From Roseburia sp. (GTDB lineage: Bacteria; Bacillota; Clostridia; Lachnospirales; Lachnospiraceae), in assembly GCA_022771695.1 (NCBI GenBank), contig JALEKJ010000038.1, forward strand, positions 1 through 41,889: a stretch of 41,889 bases of DNA, given 5' to 3'. This document shows positions 7,721 through 15,324 of the stretch, piece after piece. Position 1 is the stretch's first letter. Each line of letters opens with the position of its first letter. Both the position numbers and the translations under genes were made by a program. The notes under the pieces are model-generated. The model was not told where the DNA came from. It ran no database searches and saw only the letters and a list, made by a program, of their open reading frames with translations.

Positions 7721-8812
7721 TTATTCCTTATAGTTCTCTTCTTCCTCTGTCCGGAATATATGAATGATACCGCTGTCGTTGAGAGATTTTAGAAATGCCA
7801 CTACAAGTGGCAATAAAATCATACCTGCAATCCCCAGAAAATGAAGCCCTACTATCATACTTACAAGCGTCACTATCGGAGACAATCCCATCTGTTTTCC
7901 CACCAGATGCGGCTCCACAATATTGCGCACCACCGTAATTACCAAATATAACAACAGCAGACCTATTCCAAGCGGTAAATTCCCGGAAGCACTTGCAATT
8001 ACCGCCCATGGCAAAAGAATTGTACCGGTTCCTAAGACCGGAAAGATATCCAGAATCGCAATGATAAAAGCGATTACAACCGCTCCTTCTATGCGAAGCA
8101 ACAATAATCCCACCGTAAGCTCCGTAAATGTCAACAGCAAAATCAGGCAGTAAGAAAATACACATTTTCCCAGAGTCCCCATCACATATTTTCGCAGTTC
8201 TGTCACACAGTGTCTCCACCGTTTCGGAATCTGTCTCTCAATAAATGCACAGATATCCGGAAACTCCAATTCTATGAGTACAGTAGCAATAATGGTCAAA
8301 AACATATCCATACAAATTCCCGGAATATGCGTTGCCACCGCTGACATTCCGTCGAAAACTTTCGCAGAAACGCCCGAGGTCATCTTGCTTGCGCGGTTCA
8401 CCGCAGTCGTATTCACATTCTGCGCACTTTCTTCCAAAATTCCCTCAACCCAAGTATTTACCGTCTGCAGAAGCGGAATAACCGTATCTTTAAAAAAACA
8501 GGTCACCTCGGTGGCGCACCCCTGCACCAGTTCTACGATACGGCTGCCAAGCAAATATAAAAGCGCTGCCAATATCCCATAGAATAACACCACTGCAAGT
8601 ACTGCTGCCACCCCTCGTCGAAGATGTAACTTTGCATTCGCAAAATCCACCAAAAACGAAAGTACCCATGCCACAAGAAATGCCACGACAAAGGGAAGTA
8701 CCACATTTCCAATATATTTTAGCGCTACAATACTTGCTGCACCCCATACCGCCCAATATGCAATTTGAATCAGGAATTCCCTCTGACGTTTCAACCGTTC
8801 CGCTCTGTCCAT
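7721..8812 (-). CDS. YtvI-like AI-2E family membrane protein
   Basis: This 363-residue protein belongs to the AI-2E/PerM permease family and looks closest to the sporulation integral membrane protein YtvI. It has paired N-terminal membrane helices, a soluble central region, and C-terminal helices with the family-like stretch NIVEPHLVGKQMGLSPIVTL. The start was moved to the ATG at 8812 because GGGGA lies six bases upstream; the longer frame to 8839 has AAGGA touching its start codon. It is a single gene between the nucleoside operon and the terminator of the next operon. Whether it acts in sporulation or as an ion or solute transporter is not settled by sequence. Confidence 0.8.
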   Translation of the reverse strand: MDRAERLKRQREFLIQIAYWAVWGAASIVALKYIGNVVLPFVVAFLVAWVLSFLVDFANAKLHLRRGVAAVLAVVLFYGILAALLYLLGSRIVELVQGCATEVTCFFKDTVIPLLQTVNTWVEGILEESAQNVNTTAVNRASKMTSGVSAKVFDGMSAVATHIPGICMDMFLTIIATVLIELEFPDICAFIERQIPKRWRHCVTELRKYVMGTLGKCVFSYCLILLLTFTELTVGLLLLRIEGAVVIAFIIAILDIFPVLGTGTILLPWAVIASASGNLPLGIGLLLLYLVITVVRNIVEPHLVGKQMGLSPIVTLVSMIVGLHFLGIAGMILLPLVVAFLKSLNDSGIIHIFRTEEEENYKE

Positions 8813-8899
8813 GCCTGTTCCCCTTTTCTTTTCTACCATTCCTTATTAACTATATCCAACCGCCCTGATATCATTCCCCGCAGATAAAATATTCTTTTT

Positions 8900-8940
8900 C
8901 AAAAAAAGAAGACCGATGCCATAACCGCATCGGTCTTCTG
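8900..8940 (-). terminator. Terminator of the ireB-to-lactonase operon
   Basis: A perfect 13-bp stem (AGAAGACCGATGC at 8907-8919 with GCATCGGTCTTCT at 8927-8939) and a 7-nt loop are followed on the minus strand by seven T. It sits right after the lactonase gene. Confidence 0.9.
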
Positions 8941-8952
8941 CTAAACTCTTTC

Positions 8953-10011
8953 CTATTCTTCTATTTGCAATATGTAAATACAATTTGGTTTATCAACCTT
9001 CACCCGCGCCCCTTCTTGCAAGGAATATCCCTCTTCAAAGTTAATGCAGTAAGTGAAAATATCGTTGGAGTTATTGTTAAGTGTCAGATAATGTTTTTCA
9101 TCCGGATAAAATGCAAGCATCTTCGGATAATCACTGTTCACCTTTGTAGCAAATTTCTCGGAGAGCATACCACTCTTCGCATCAATCTCATAGCATACAA
9201 CAGAATTCACGCCTGCATTGCTGCACATCAGATATTTGCCACTTTTCGATATCTCCATGCCGGAAGCTGCACACAAATCTTCCTCTTTATCGGTAACCGT
9301 GCTGACAGTCTGTATCTTTTCAAATACCGGCTCATCGTCTACTACAGAATAGTGATATACCTCCACACAATTAAGCAATTCGTAGAGCACATATGCATAC
9401 TGTCCGTCTCTGGAAAAACGAATCATACGAGGCGCAGACTCAATCGGTCCACGGATGATATCGATTAATTTTAACTTACCGTTCTCATAATCTACGCGAT
9501 AGATTTTTACCTGGTCAAGTCCGTTATCTACTGCACAAAGGAACTTCTGATCCGGTGTCAGCTTCACACAGTCTACATGCGGAATGAAATTACGCTGCGC
9601 GATACTTCTTCCCATACCTTTGTGAAATACACCGTCTGCAATCTCTCCGATGCTTCCGTCTTTTTCCAAACGCATCATGCTGACACGTCCATCGTGGTGA
9701 CCTCCAACAAAGAGATAACGATTCTCGTCATCCACTTCTACATAACAACCACGCATTCCTCCAATCCACTGCTTATTGATTGGAGTCAAATCGCCATTCG
9801 ACTGAATGCTAAATGCTTCCACACCCTCGTCTGCGATAGAATATAAAAACTTACGATTTTTGGATACGACTATATCAGATGGATTGTTAATCGGAACCAC
9901 CTTGCGCTCCTTTAAAGATCCCTGCTCCACATTTACATCGTAAATATGAATTCCCACACTGTTCTCGTGGGTATATGTTCCCACATATGCAACATACTTC
10001 TCCTGTTTCAT
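8953..10011 (-). CDS. Lactonase-family seven-bladed beta-propeller protein
   Basis: This 352-residue protein starts with YVAYVGTYTHENSVGIHIYD and shows regular propeller repeats (for example KNRKFLYSIADE, ENRYLFVGGHHDGRV, DQKFLCAVDNG, SGKYLMCSNAG). It matches the lactonase family that includes the 6-phosphogluconolactonase of E. coli (YbhE type). No signal peptide is seen, so it should be cytoplasmic. It is only 15 bp after the U32 gene and shares its transcript, which gives no metabolic clue. 6-phosphogluconolactonase activity is a family-based guess; other lactones are possible. Confidence 0.8.
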   Translation of the reverse strand: MKQEKYVAYVGTYTHENSVGIHIYDVNVEQGSLKERKVVPINNPSDIVVSKNRKFLYSIADEGVEAFSIQSNGDLTPINKQWIGGMRGCYVEVDDENRYLFVGGHHDGRVSMMRLEKDGSIGEIADGVFHKGMGRSIAQRNFIPHVDCVKLTPDQKFLCAVDNGLDQVKIYRVDYENGKLKLIDIIRGPIESAPRMIRFSRDGQYAYVLYELLNCVEVYHYSVVDDEPVFEKIQTVSTVTDKEEDLCAASGMEISKSGKYLMCSNAGVNSVVCYEIDAKSGMLSEKFATKVNSDYPKMLAFYPDEKHYLTLNNNSNDIFTYCINFEEGYSLQEGARVKVDKPNCIYILQIEE

Positions 10012-10026
10012 CGTCTTCCACCATCC

Positions 10027-11250
10027 TTATTCTTTTCTGCGTAAAATATCATACATCTCTAATGGCTGCCCTAAATCAATATAGAGCACCTGTTGCGGAT
10101 GCGGTGCAGATTCCATAGCATTTCCCTCTTCATCCACAATTCGTCTCACGGTCACAACAATATTGGAACCATCCGGCTTCATAACCTCAATCGCTTCTCC
10201 GACGGAGAATTTGTTACGCTGCTCGATTCGGTAGAGTCCGTCTGTATTCTGCTCACCTACAATTCCAAGATAAGTATACTCTTTGACGTAGGTATTGTTG
10301 TCATAAATCTGGGCTTCATCCGACGGTTTCCCAAAGAAAAATCCGGTTGTGAACTGACGATAGGTACAGTTCGATATCTGATCTAAGTACCATGGCATAT
10401 TCTTTTTGTAAAGCTCCGGTGATTCCTTATAATCATCAATCGCCTTACGATAGGTTCTTGCCACAGTAGCCACATATAGTGCTGTCTTCATTCTACCCTC
10501 AATTTTAAAACTGTCAATACCGGATTCCATCAACTCCGGAATATGTTCAATCATGCATAAATCTTTGGAATTAAAAATATAAGTACCACGCTCATTCTCA
10601 TATACAGGAAGATATTCGCCCGGACGCTTTTCTTCCACTACGGCATATTTCCATCTGCAGGGATGTGTGCATGCACCCTGATTTGCATCTCTTCCGGTAA
10701 AGTAATTGGACAGTAAGCATCTTCCCGAATAAGAAATACACATCGCCCCGTGGATAAATGTCTCGATTTCTAAATCATCCGGAATATTTTCACGGATTTC
10801 TTTGATCTCTGCCAAAGAAAGTTCACGTGCCGACACAACGCGGGTTGCTCCCTGCTCATACCAGAAACGATAGGTTCCATAGTTCGTGTTATTCGCCTGC
10901 GTACTGACGTGACGCTCAATCTCAGGACATACCTCTTTTGCGATTGCAAAAACACCCGGGTCTGAGATAATGAGCGCATCCGGCCTTATCTCTCTTAGCT
11001 CTTCAAAATACTCGCGCACACCTTCCAAATCACTATTGTGTGCTAAGATATTCGCGGTAATATATACTTTTACATCATGCTCATGCGCAAACGCAATCCC
11101 CTCCTTCATCTCTTCCATCGAAAAGTTCTTCGCTTTTGCGCGGAGGCCAAACGCCTCGCCTCCGATATATACTGCATCTGCACCGTACATTACGGCAATC
11201 TTTAATACTTCCAGACTACTTGCCGGTATCAACAGCTCCGGTCTTCTCAT
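10027..11250 (-). CDS. trhP: U32 family protein, probable tRNA uridine-34 hydroxylation factor (TrhP type)
   Basis: This 407-residue protein belongs to peptidase family U32, now known largely as RNA-modification factors. In E. coli and B. subtilis the TrhP branch makes 5-hydroxyuridine at position 34 of tRNA using prephenate. The N-terminal TIM-barrel-like region (LLIPASSLEVLKIAVMYGAD, AVYIGGEAFGLRAKAKNF) and the U32 signature with clustered cysteines (FIHGAMCISYSGRCLLSNY, then GACTHPC) are present; the cysteines probably hold an Fe-S cluster. The gene directly follows trmR, whose product methylates ho5U to mo5U in B. subtilis, which supports this reading. ATG at 11250 has GAGGAA upstream. 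B. subtilis uses two genes (yrrN, yrrO) here; only one is found. Confidence 0.85.
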   Translation of the reverse strand: MRRPELLIPASSLEVLKIAVMYGADAVYIGGEAFGLRAKAKNFSMEEMKEGIAFAHEHDVKVYITANILAHNSDLEGVREYFEELREIRPDALIISDPGVFAIAKEVCPEIERHVSTQANNTNYGTYRFWYEQGATRVVSARELSLAEIKEIRENIPDDLEIETFIHGAMCISYSGRCLLSNYFTGRDANQGACTHPCRWKYAVVEEKRPGEYLPVYENERGTYIFNSKDLCMIEHIPELMESGIDSFKIEGRMKTALYVATVARTYRKAIDDYKESPELYKKNMPWYLDQISNCTYRQFTTGFFFGKPSDEAQIYDNNTYVKEYTYLGIVGEQNTDGLYRIEQRNKFSVGEAIEVMKPDGSNIVVTVRRIVDEEGNAMESAPHPQQVLYIDLGQPLEMYDILRRKE

Positions 11251-11324
11251 AATACATTTCCTCTCTATTCCCGTCCTCGTTCCTCGTCCATGGCATTCAC
11301 CGTAGGCGACATCCTCATACTCAC

Positions 11325-11969
11325 TCAGTTACGGCGTGTACTTACCGTAATCCCGTCTCCTACCGGCAACACCGCCGTCACCAATTCTTCGTGATGTGTC
11401 AATTCATATAAATACTCTCTCATCCGCTTATGAATGGTCCGGTTTCTTCTCGTCACCACAAATCTTGATTCTATAATATCGCCGTCTTGTAAGACATTAT
11501 CCGATACCAAGACGCCATCTTTTGCCAACAGTCGCAGAATATCCGGCATAAAATTGATATACTGTCCCTTCGCCGCATCCATAAAAATAAAATCAAACGG
11601 CTCATCCAAGGTCTTAAGCACTTCGGCAGCATCCCCGGGAAGAAGCGTAATCTGCTCCGCCTTCCCTGCGCGCTGAAAATTCTCCCGTGCAATCGGAATT
11701 CGCTTTTCGTAATTCTCAATCGTGATAATCTGTGCCTTCACTGGGTCATATTCTGCCATCAGAATTGCAGAAAATCCCACTGCAGTCCCAACTTCTAAAA
11801 TACGTGCCGGTTTTTTCAACGCAAGAAGCATCTTCAAAAAAGTCTGCATCTCCTTGCGTATAATCGGCACGTAGCTATCTATTGCTTCTTTTTCAATCAA
11901 ATCCAAAATCTCTGTATTACCCGTATCAAGCGAATTAATATAGGTAACCAGTCTCTCATCCACAATCAC
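11325..11969 (-). CDS. trmR: tRNA 5-hydroxyuridine methyltransferase, O-methyltransferase family 3
   Basis: This 214-residue SAM-dependent methyltransferase has motif I RILEVGTAVGFSAILMAEY and the later FIFMDAAKGQY motif. In B. subtilis TrmR (YrrM) methylates ho5U34 to mo5U34, which widens wobble decoding. The start is GTG at 11969, overlapping the TGA of the preceding gene, with GGAGGAG about 11 bases upstream. The neighbours (the MltG remnant before and the U32 gene after) match the B. subtilis order yrrL-yrrM-yrrN-yrrO. Family 3 also includes catechol and caffeoyl-CoA methyltransferases, but the context favours the tRNA role. Confidence 0.88.
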   Translation of the reverse strand: MIVDERLVTYINSLDTGNTEILDLIEKEAIDSYVPIIRKEMQTFLKMLLALKKPARILEVGTAVGFSAILMAEYDPVKAQIITIENYEKRIPIARENFQRAGKAEQITLLPGDAAEVLKTLDEPFDFIFMDAAKGQYINFMPDILRLLAKDGVLVSDNVLQDGDIIESRFVVTRRNRTIHKRMREYLYELTHHEELVTAVLPVGDGITVSTRRN

Positions 11970-12349
11970 TGCTCGGTACTCTCCTCCGTCCCAGTCGCCA
12001 TAACCACAATCATGTCCTTCCCTGTCATAGCTGTATTGAGCGTATATATCCCCGGCAAAAGGTCACCGGAATATGCGGACAGCTTTAACTGTGCATAAAA
12101 AAGTTTGCCGTCACGGACAAGTCCCGCTTCTTCCAGCATATCTCCGATTTCACTTTCCGACATGTCTGAAGTAACCTGTACAACAACATCTCTTCCCGGT
12201 TCCTCATCCACCGGTGTTTCCGTAAATACCCGATATCCGAAATCATAACAGAAAGAACCAAGTTCCACTAAGCCCAATACGACAAGTAACATGACCAATA
12301 TTGAAAAACTTAGACTGACAAATTTGAAAATTACCTTGTTTAACTTCAT
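11966..12349 (-). CDS. Short MltG-like membrane protein lacking the catalytic domain
   Basis: This 127-residue protein has one N-terminal transmembrane helix (about residues 8-30) and an extracytoplasmic segment resembling the LysM-like part of MltG (VVVQVTSDMSESEIGDMLEEAGLV ... GIYTLNTAMTGKDMI is the same pattern as that domain). MltG normally has about 330 or more residues with a C-terminal endolytic transglycosylase domain; all of that is missing. The frame is clean and it sits in the exact slot of mltG/yrrL in the conserved cluster, so it looks like a maintained short form rather than fresh decay. It cannot cleave glycan by the usual mechanism; a scaffold or regulatory role is inference. 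Confidence 0.7.
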   Translation of the reverse strand: MKLNKVIFKFVSLSFSILVMLLVVLGLVELGSFCYDFGYRVFTETPVDEEPGRDVVVQVTSDMSESEIGDMLEEAGLVRDGKLFYAQLKLSAYSGDLLPGIYTLNTAMTGKDMIVVMATGTEESTEQ

Positions 12350-12400
12350 GTGCTTTCCTCGCTAGTCTTAAAACCATATATCATTCGCGATGAATGACTC

Positions 12401-12446
12401 GTTTCACTTAGGCATCGTGTCCACCGACGCAGTGTCTTAGTGAAAC
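12401..12446 (-). other. Long hairpin between the RNase J gene and the MltG-like gene
   Basis: GTTTCACT (12401-12408) and AGTGAAAC (12439-12446) pair perfectly, and the stem continues inward through AGGCAT/GTGTCT with one mismatch. There is no T-tract, so it is probably a processing or stability element within the operon. Confidence 0.5.
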
Positions 12447-12456
12447 TCCATTCAAT

Positions 12457-14121
12457 TTATACTTCCATGATGATTGGCATAATCATCGGACGTCTCTTCG
12501 TCTCTTTCCATACGAAGTCACCCAGAGAATCCTTAATCTCAGTCTTAATCTTTCCCCAGTCTGTGATTCCCTTATCCATGCAATACTGCATCTTATCATC
12601 CAACAGGTTCTTCGCCTCTTCCATCAAACTCTCCGAGCCTCTTACGTACACAAATCCTCGTGATACGATATCCGGCCCTGCCAAAACCTGTCCGGAACCA
12701 CCCTCTAAAGTCAATACAACAATAATGATACCGTCCTCAGCCAGATGCTGGCGGTCGCGAAGCACAATATTTCCGACATCACCGACTCCAAGACCATCTA
12801 CCATGATTGCTCCGGTATGCACTCTGCCGGTCACCTCCGCGCTCTCCTCATCCAACTCTAACACATCGCCGGAAGAAAGCAGGAAAATATTATCTTTCTG
12901 GATGCCAAGTTCCTCTGCAATCTTTGCCTGCGCAATCAGATGACGATATTCTCCATGCACCGGAATCGCGTATTTCGGTCTTACCAGAGAGTAGATTAAC
13001 TTAATCTCCTCCTGACACGCGTGACCGGATACATGCACATCCTGGAAAATAACGTTTGCACCTTTCATAGATAATTCATTGATGATACGGGAAACTGCTT
13101 TTTCATTTCCCGGGATTGGATGTGAGCTCAAAACAATGGTATCATTCGGTTTGATGGTTACCTTTTTATGCATGCCGCTTGCCATACGGGATAAAGCAGC
13201 CATCGCCTCACCCTGACTTCCGGTGGTAACCAGAACAATCTGCTCATCCGGATAACGCTTGACTTCCTCGATATCAATCAAGGTATTATCCGGAATATTG
13301 ATATATCCAAGCTCCGAAGCAATACCTATGATATTGACCATGCTTCGTCCCTCTACCGCCACCTTACGTCCATACTTATACGCGGTATTAATAATCTGCT
13401 GCACACGGTCAACATTCGATGCAAAAGTTGCAACAATGATTCTGCTGTTCTTGTGATCTGCAAAAAGCTCTTCGAAGGTCTTTCCCACCGTCTTTTCTGA
13501 CTTTGTGAAGCCCTCACGCTCCGCATTGGTACTGTCGCACATCAGCGCAAGTACGCCCTTCTTACCAATCTCACCAAATCGCTGTAAATCAATCGCATCA
13601 CCGAATACCGGTGTATAATCTACCTTAAAGTCTCCGGTATGCACGACGATACCCGCCGGTGAATAGATGGCAAGTGCAGCCGCATCCTGAATACTGTGGT
13701 TTGTCTTGATGAACTCTACACGAAAACAACCCAGATTAATATGCTGTCCGTATTTTACAACCTTGCGCTTTACCTTCGTCAGCATATTGTGCTCTCTCAA
13801 CTTATGTTCAATGATACCGTTTGTCAATTTGGTAGAGTAAATCGGCACATTGATTTCTTTTAATACATAAGGAATCGCTCCGATATGGTCCTCATGACCA
13901 TGTGTGATAAAAAATCCTTTTACCTTGTCAATGTTGTCCTTTAAATAAGTGATATCAGGGATTACAAGATCGATTCCATACATATCATCCTCCGGGAATG
14001 ACAATCCGCAATCCACAACAATAATACTGTCTTCGTACTCAAAGGCAGTAATGTTCATACCAATCTGCTCTAATCCTCCCAACGGGATGATCTTAAGCTT
14101 TGCAGTTTTTTCTTTTTTCAA
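12457..14121 (-). CDS. rnj: Ribonuclease J
   Basis: This 554-residue enzyme is the metallo-beta-lactamase/beta-CASP RNase that processes and degrades RNA from the 5' end in Firmicutes. The zinc motif FFITHGHEDHIGAIPYVL, the Asp and His of the lactamase core (VVHTGDFKVDYTP), and the beta-CASP motif TTGSQGEAMAALSRMASG are present. The length equals RNase J1. The start is TTG at 14121 with GGAGG seven bases upstream; the frame has no better ATG near the conserved N-terminus. It lies between the DUF1292 gene and the mltG-like gene, inside a housekeeping operon. Confidence 0.95.
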   Translation of the reverse strand: MKKEKTAKLKIIPLGGLEQIGMNITAFEYEDSIIVVDCGLSFPEDDMYGIDLVIPDITYLKDNIDKVKGFFITHGHEDHIGAIPYVLKEINVPIYSTKLTNGIIEHKLREHNMLTKVKRKVVKYGQHINLGCFRVEFIKTNHSIQDAAALAIYSPAGIVVHTGDFKVDYTPVFGDAIDLQRFGEIGKKGVLALMCDSTNAEREGFTKSEKTVGKTFEELFADHKNSRIIVATFASNVDRVQQIINTAYKYGRKVAVEGRSMVNIIGIASELGYINIPDNTLIDIEEVKRYPDEQIVLVTTGSQGEAMAALSRMASGMHKKVTIKPNDTIVLSSHPIPGNEKAVSRIINELSMKGANVIFQDVHVSGHACQEEIKLIYSLVRPKYAIPVHGEYRHLIAQAKIAEELGIQKDNIFLLSSGDVLELDEESAEVTGRVHTGAIMVDGLGVGDVGNIVLRDRQHLAEDGIIIVVLTLEGGSGQVLAGPDIVSRGFVYVRGSESLMEEAKNLLDDKMQYCMDKGITDWGKIKTEIKDSLGDFVWKETKRRPMIMPIIMEV

Positions 14122-14159
14122 AATATTACCTCCATTATAAATTTCCGTTCACATTTTTC

Positions 14160-14417
14160 TTAATATTCGATGTCCGCATCTTCAATCAGCTCCGCAAAAA
14201 TCTTACCTACGGCAGCAAGCTCGGTGTCGTTCTCTACCATCTCGTACACGACCTCCTCGTCTTCTGCGCCAACCTCTTTTAAGATGTATGCATCGCAATC
14301 GTCCTCTTCCTCTTCGGTCACAAAAAGATATCTCATACCGTTCACCTGGGTTTCCTCAACCACAAAAAACTCGATATTCTCTTTTGTTTCAGGATCGATA
14401 AATACAACCTTTTCCAT
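14160..14417 (-). CDS. DUF1292 protein (YrzB family)
   Basis: This 85-residue acidic cytoplasmic protein starts MEKVVFIDPETKENIEFFVVEET and contains a run of acidic residues (TEEEEDDCDAYILKEV). It matches the DUF1292 family, which in many Firmicutes is encoded directly after ruvX. Its function is unknown. It lies 12 bp after ruvX and before rnj. Confidence 0.85.
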   Translation of the reverse strand: MEKVVFIDPETKENIEFFVVEETQVNGMRYLFVTEEEEDDCDAYILKEVGAEDEEVVYEMVENDTELAAVGKIFAELIEDADIEY

Positions 14418-14429
14418 AATTACTCCATT

Positions 14430-14858
14430 TCACTTGCTCATACTTAATGAATCAAGATATCCCTGCAATATAAATACTGCTGCTATCTCGTCCACATACT
14501 TTTTCCTGTCTTCTCTTCTCACACCGGTTTCCATCATAAGCCTGTCTGCAGAAACCGTCGTCAGACGCTCATCCCACAGAATCACCTCAAGTCCGGTTCG
14601 ACGTTCTAACATCTCTTTGAACTCTTTGGTTTTCTCGCAACGCTCGCCTTCGGTATTGTTCATATTCTTTGGGTAGCCTAACACGATACGCTCTACCTGA
14701 TACTCTCGCACAATCTCTTCAATTCTTGCTAAAGACTGGCGCAACTTATTAGGGGATTGTCTTCTGATAATCTCCAATCCTTGCGCAGTTAACAAAAGCT
14801 CATCACTGACTGCAACGCCTACAGTCTTTGAGCCAAAATCCAATCCTAAAATTCGCAT
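14430..14858 (-). CDS. ruvX: RuvX/YqgF RNase H-fold resolvase-like nuclease
   Basis: From ATG at 14858 this is a 142-residue protein, the usual size. The RNase H-like fold motifs are [16 protein letters not shown] with the first catalytic Asp, [25 protein letters not shown], and [14 protein letters not shown] with the last acidic residue. YqgF/RuvX proteins are implicated in 16S rRNA processing and have Holliday-junction nuclease activity. The frame is open 21 codons further upstream, but that part lies within an intergenic repeat element (14881-14949) and is not conserved in character. Confidence 0.92.
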   Translation of the reverse strand: MRILGLDFGSKTVGVAVSDELLLTAQGLEIIRRQSPNKLRQSLARIEEIVREYQVERIVLGYPKNMNNTEGERCEKTKEFKEMLERRTGLEVILWDERLTTVSADRLMMETGVRREDRKKYVDEIAAVFILQGYLDSLSMSK

Positions 14859-14880
14859 AGCACAACCTTGCCTTTCCCAA

Positions 14881-14949
14881 TGCCTGCAACCTTTGGGCCG
14901 GAAGCACAAAGTTGCACGCAAAGAATCTCCGATATAAGGATTCTTTGCG
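14881..14949 (-). repeat. Intergenic two-hairpin repeat, copy 1
   Basis: The spacer between ireB and ruvX holds two stem-loops. In plus-strand coordinates, TGCAA/CTTTG with a bulged C (14885-14895) pairs with CAAAGTTGCA (14907-14916), and CGCAAAGAATC (14917-14927) pairs perfectly with GATTCTTTGCG (14939-14949). The first hairpin and part of the second recur at 20176-20240 at roughly 78 percent identity by eye, with one compensatory pair change. Confidence 0.55.
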
Positions 14950-14951
14950 GT

Positions 14952-15215
14952 CTATTCCCAATTATTGTTTTTGATGTAAGCGGTCAAAACTTCCTCAACC
15001 AGCTCGTCACGCTCCACTTTCATAATCAGACTTCTTGCATTATTATGACTGGTGATATAAGTAGGATCCCCGGACATAATATATCCAACAATCTGATTCA
15101 CCGGATTATATCCTTTCTCACTAAGCGCACGATATACAATCGTAAGTATATCACTCACCTTAAGCTCCGGTTCCTTTTCTACTTTGAAATATTGTGTGTT
15201 ATTGATATTCTGCAT
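14952..15215 (-). CDS. ireB: IreB family regulatory protein (YrzL, DUF965)
   Basis: This is an 87-residue protein from ATG at 15215. The body ([39 protein letters not shown]) is the DUF965/IreB signature. In Enterococcus faecalis IreB is a substrate of the Ser/Thr kinase IreK and restrains cephalosporin resistance; the N-terminal Thr at 7 here is a candidate phosphosite. An upstream in-frame ATG at 15254 lacks a ribosome-binding site, whereas AAGGG precedes 15215 by ten bases. It is the first gene of the long operon that runs to the lactonase. Confidence 0.9.
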   Translation of the reverse strand: MQNINNTQYFKVEKEPELKVSDILTIVYRALSEKGYNPVNQIVGYIMSGDPTYITSHNNARSLIMKVERDELVEEVLTAYIKNNNWE

Positions 15216-15295
15216 ATTTGTCACGCCCTTATACCTGCTCTCACAAGAACTCATTCATTGACGCCACTCTTGTGTGTAAAAGCATTGCTGACTTT

Positions 15296-15324
15296 ATTCT
15301 AATATAGTTTGTCCTAAAATTCAA
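15296..15324 (-). promoter_or_regulatory. Sigma-A promoter of the ireB operon
   Basis: Minus-strand TTGAAT (15319-15324) and TAGAAT (15296-15301) are 17 bp apart. The -35 box lies in the last codons of mtaB, so the ireB operon can be transcribed independently of it. Confidence 0.55.

Noticed and set aside
14859-14921. 21-codon N-terminal extension of ruvX
   Set aside because: It reads through the intergenic repeat, and the family N-terminus begins at [11 protein letters not shown].
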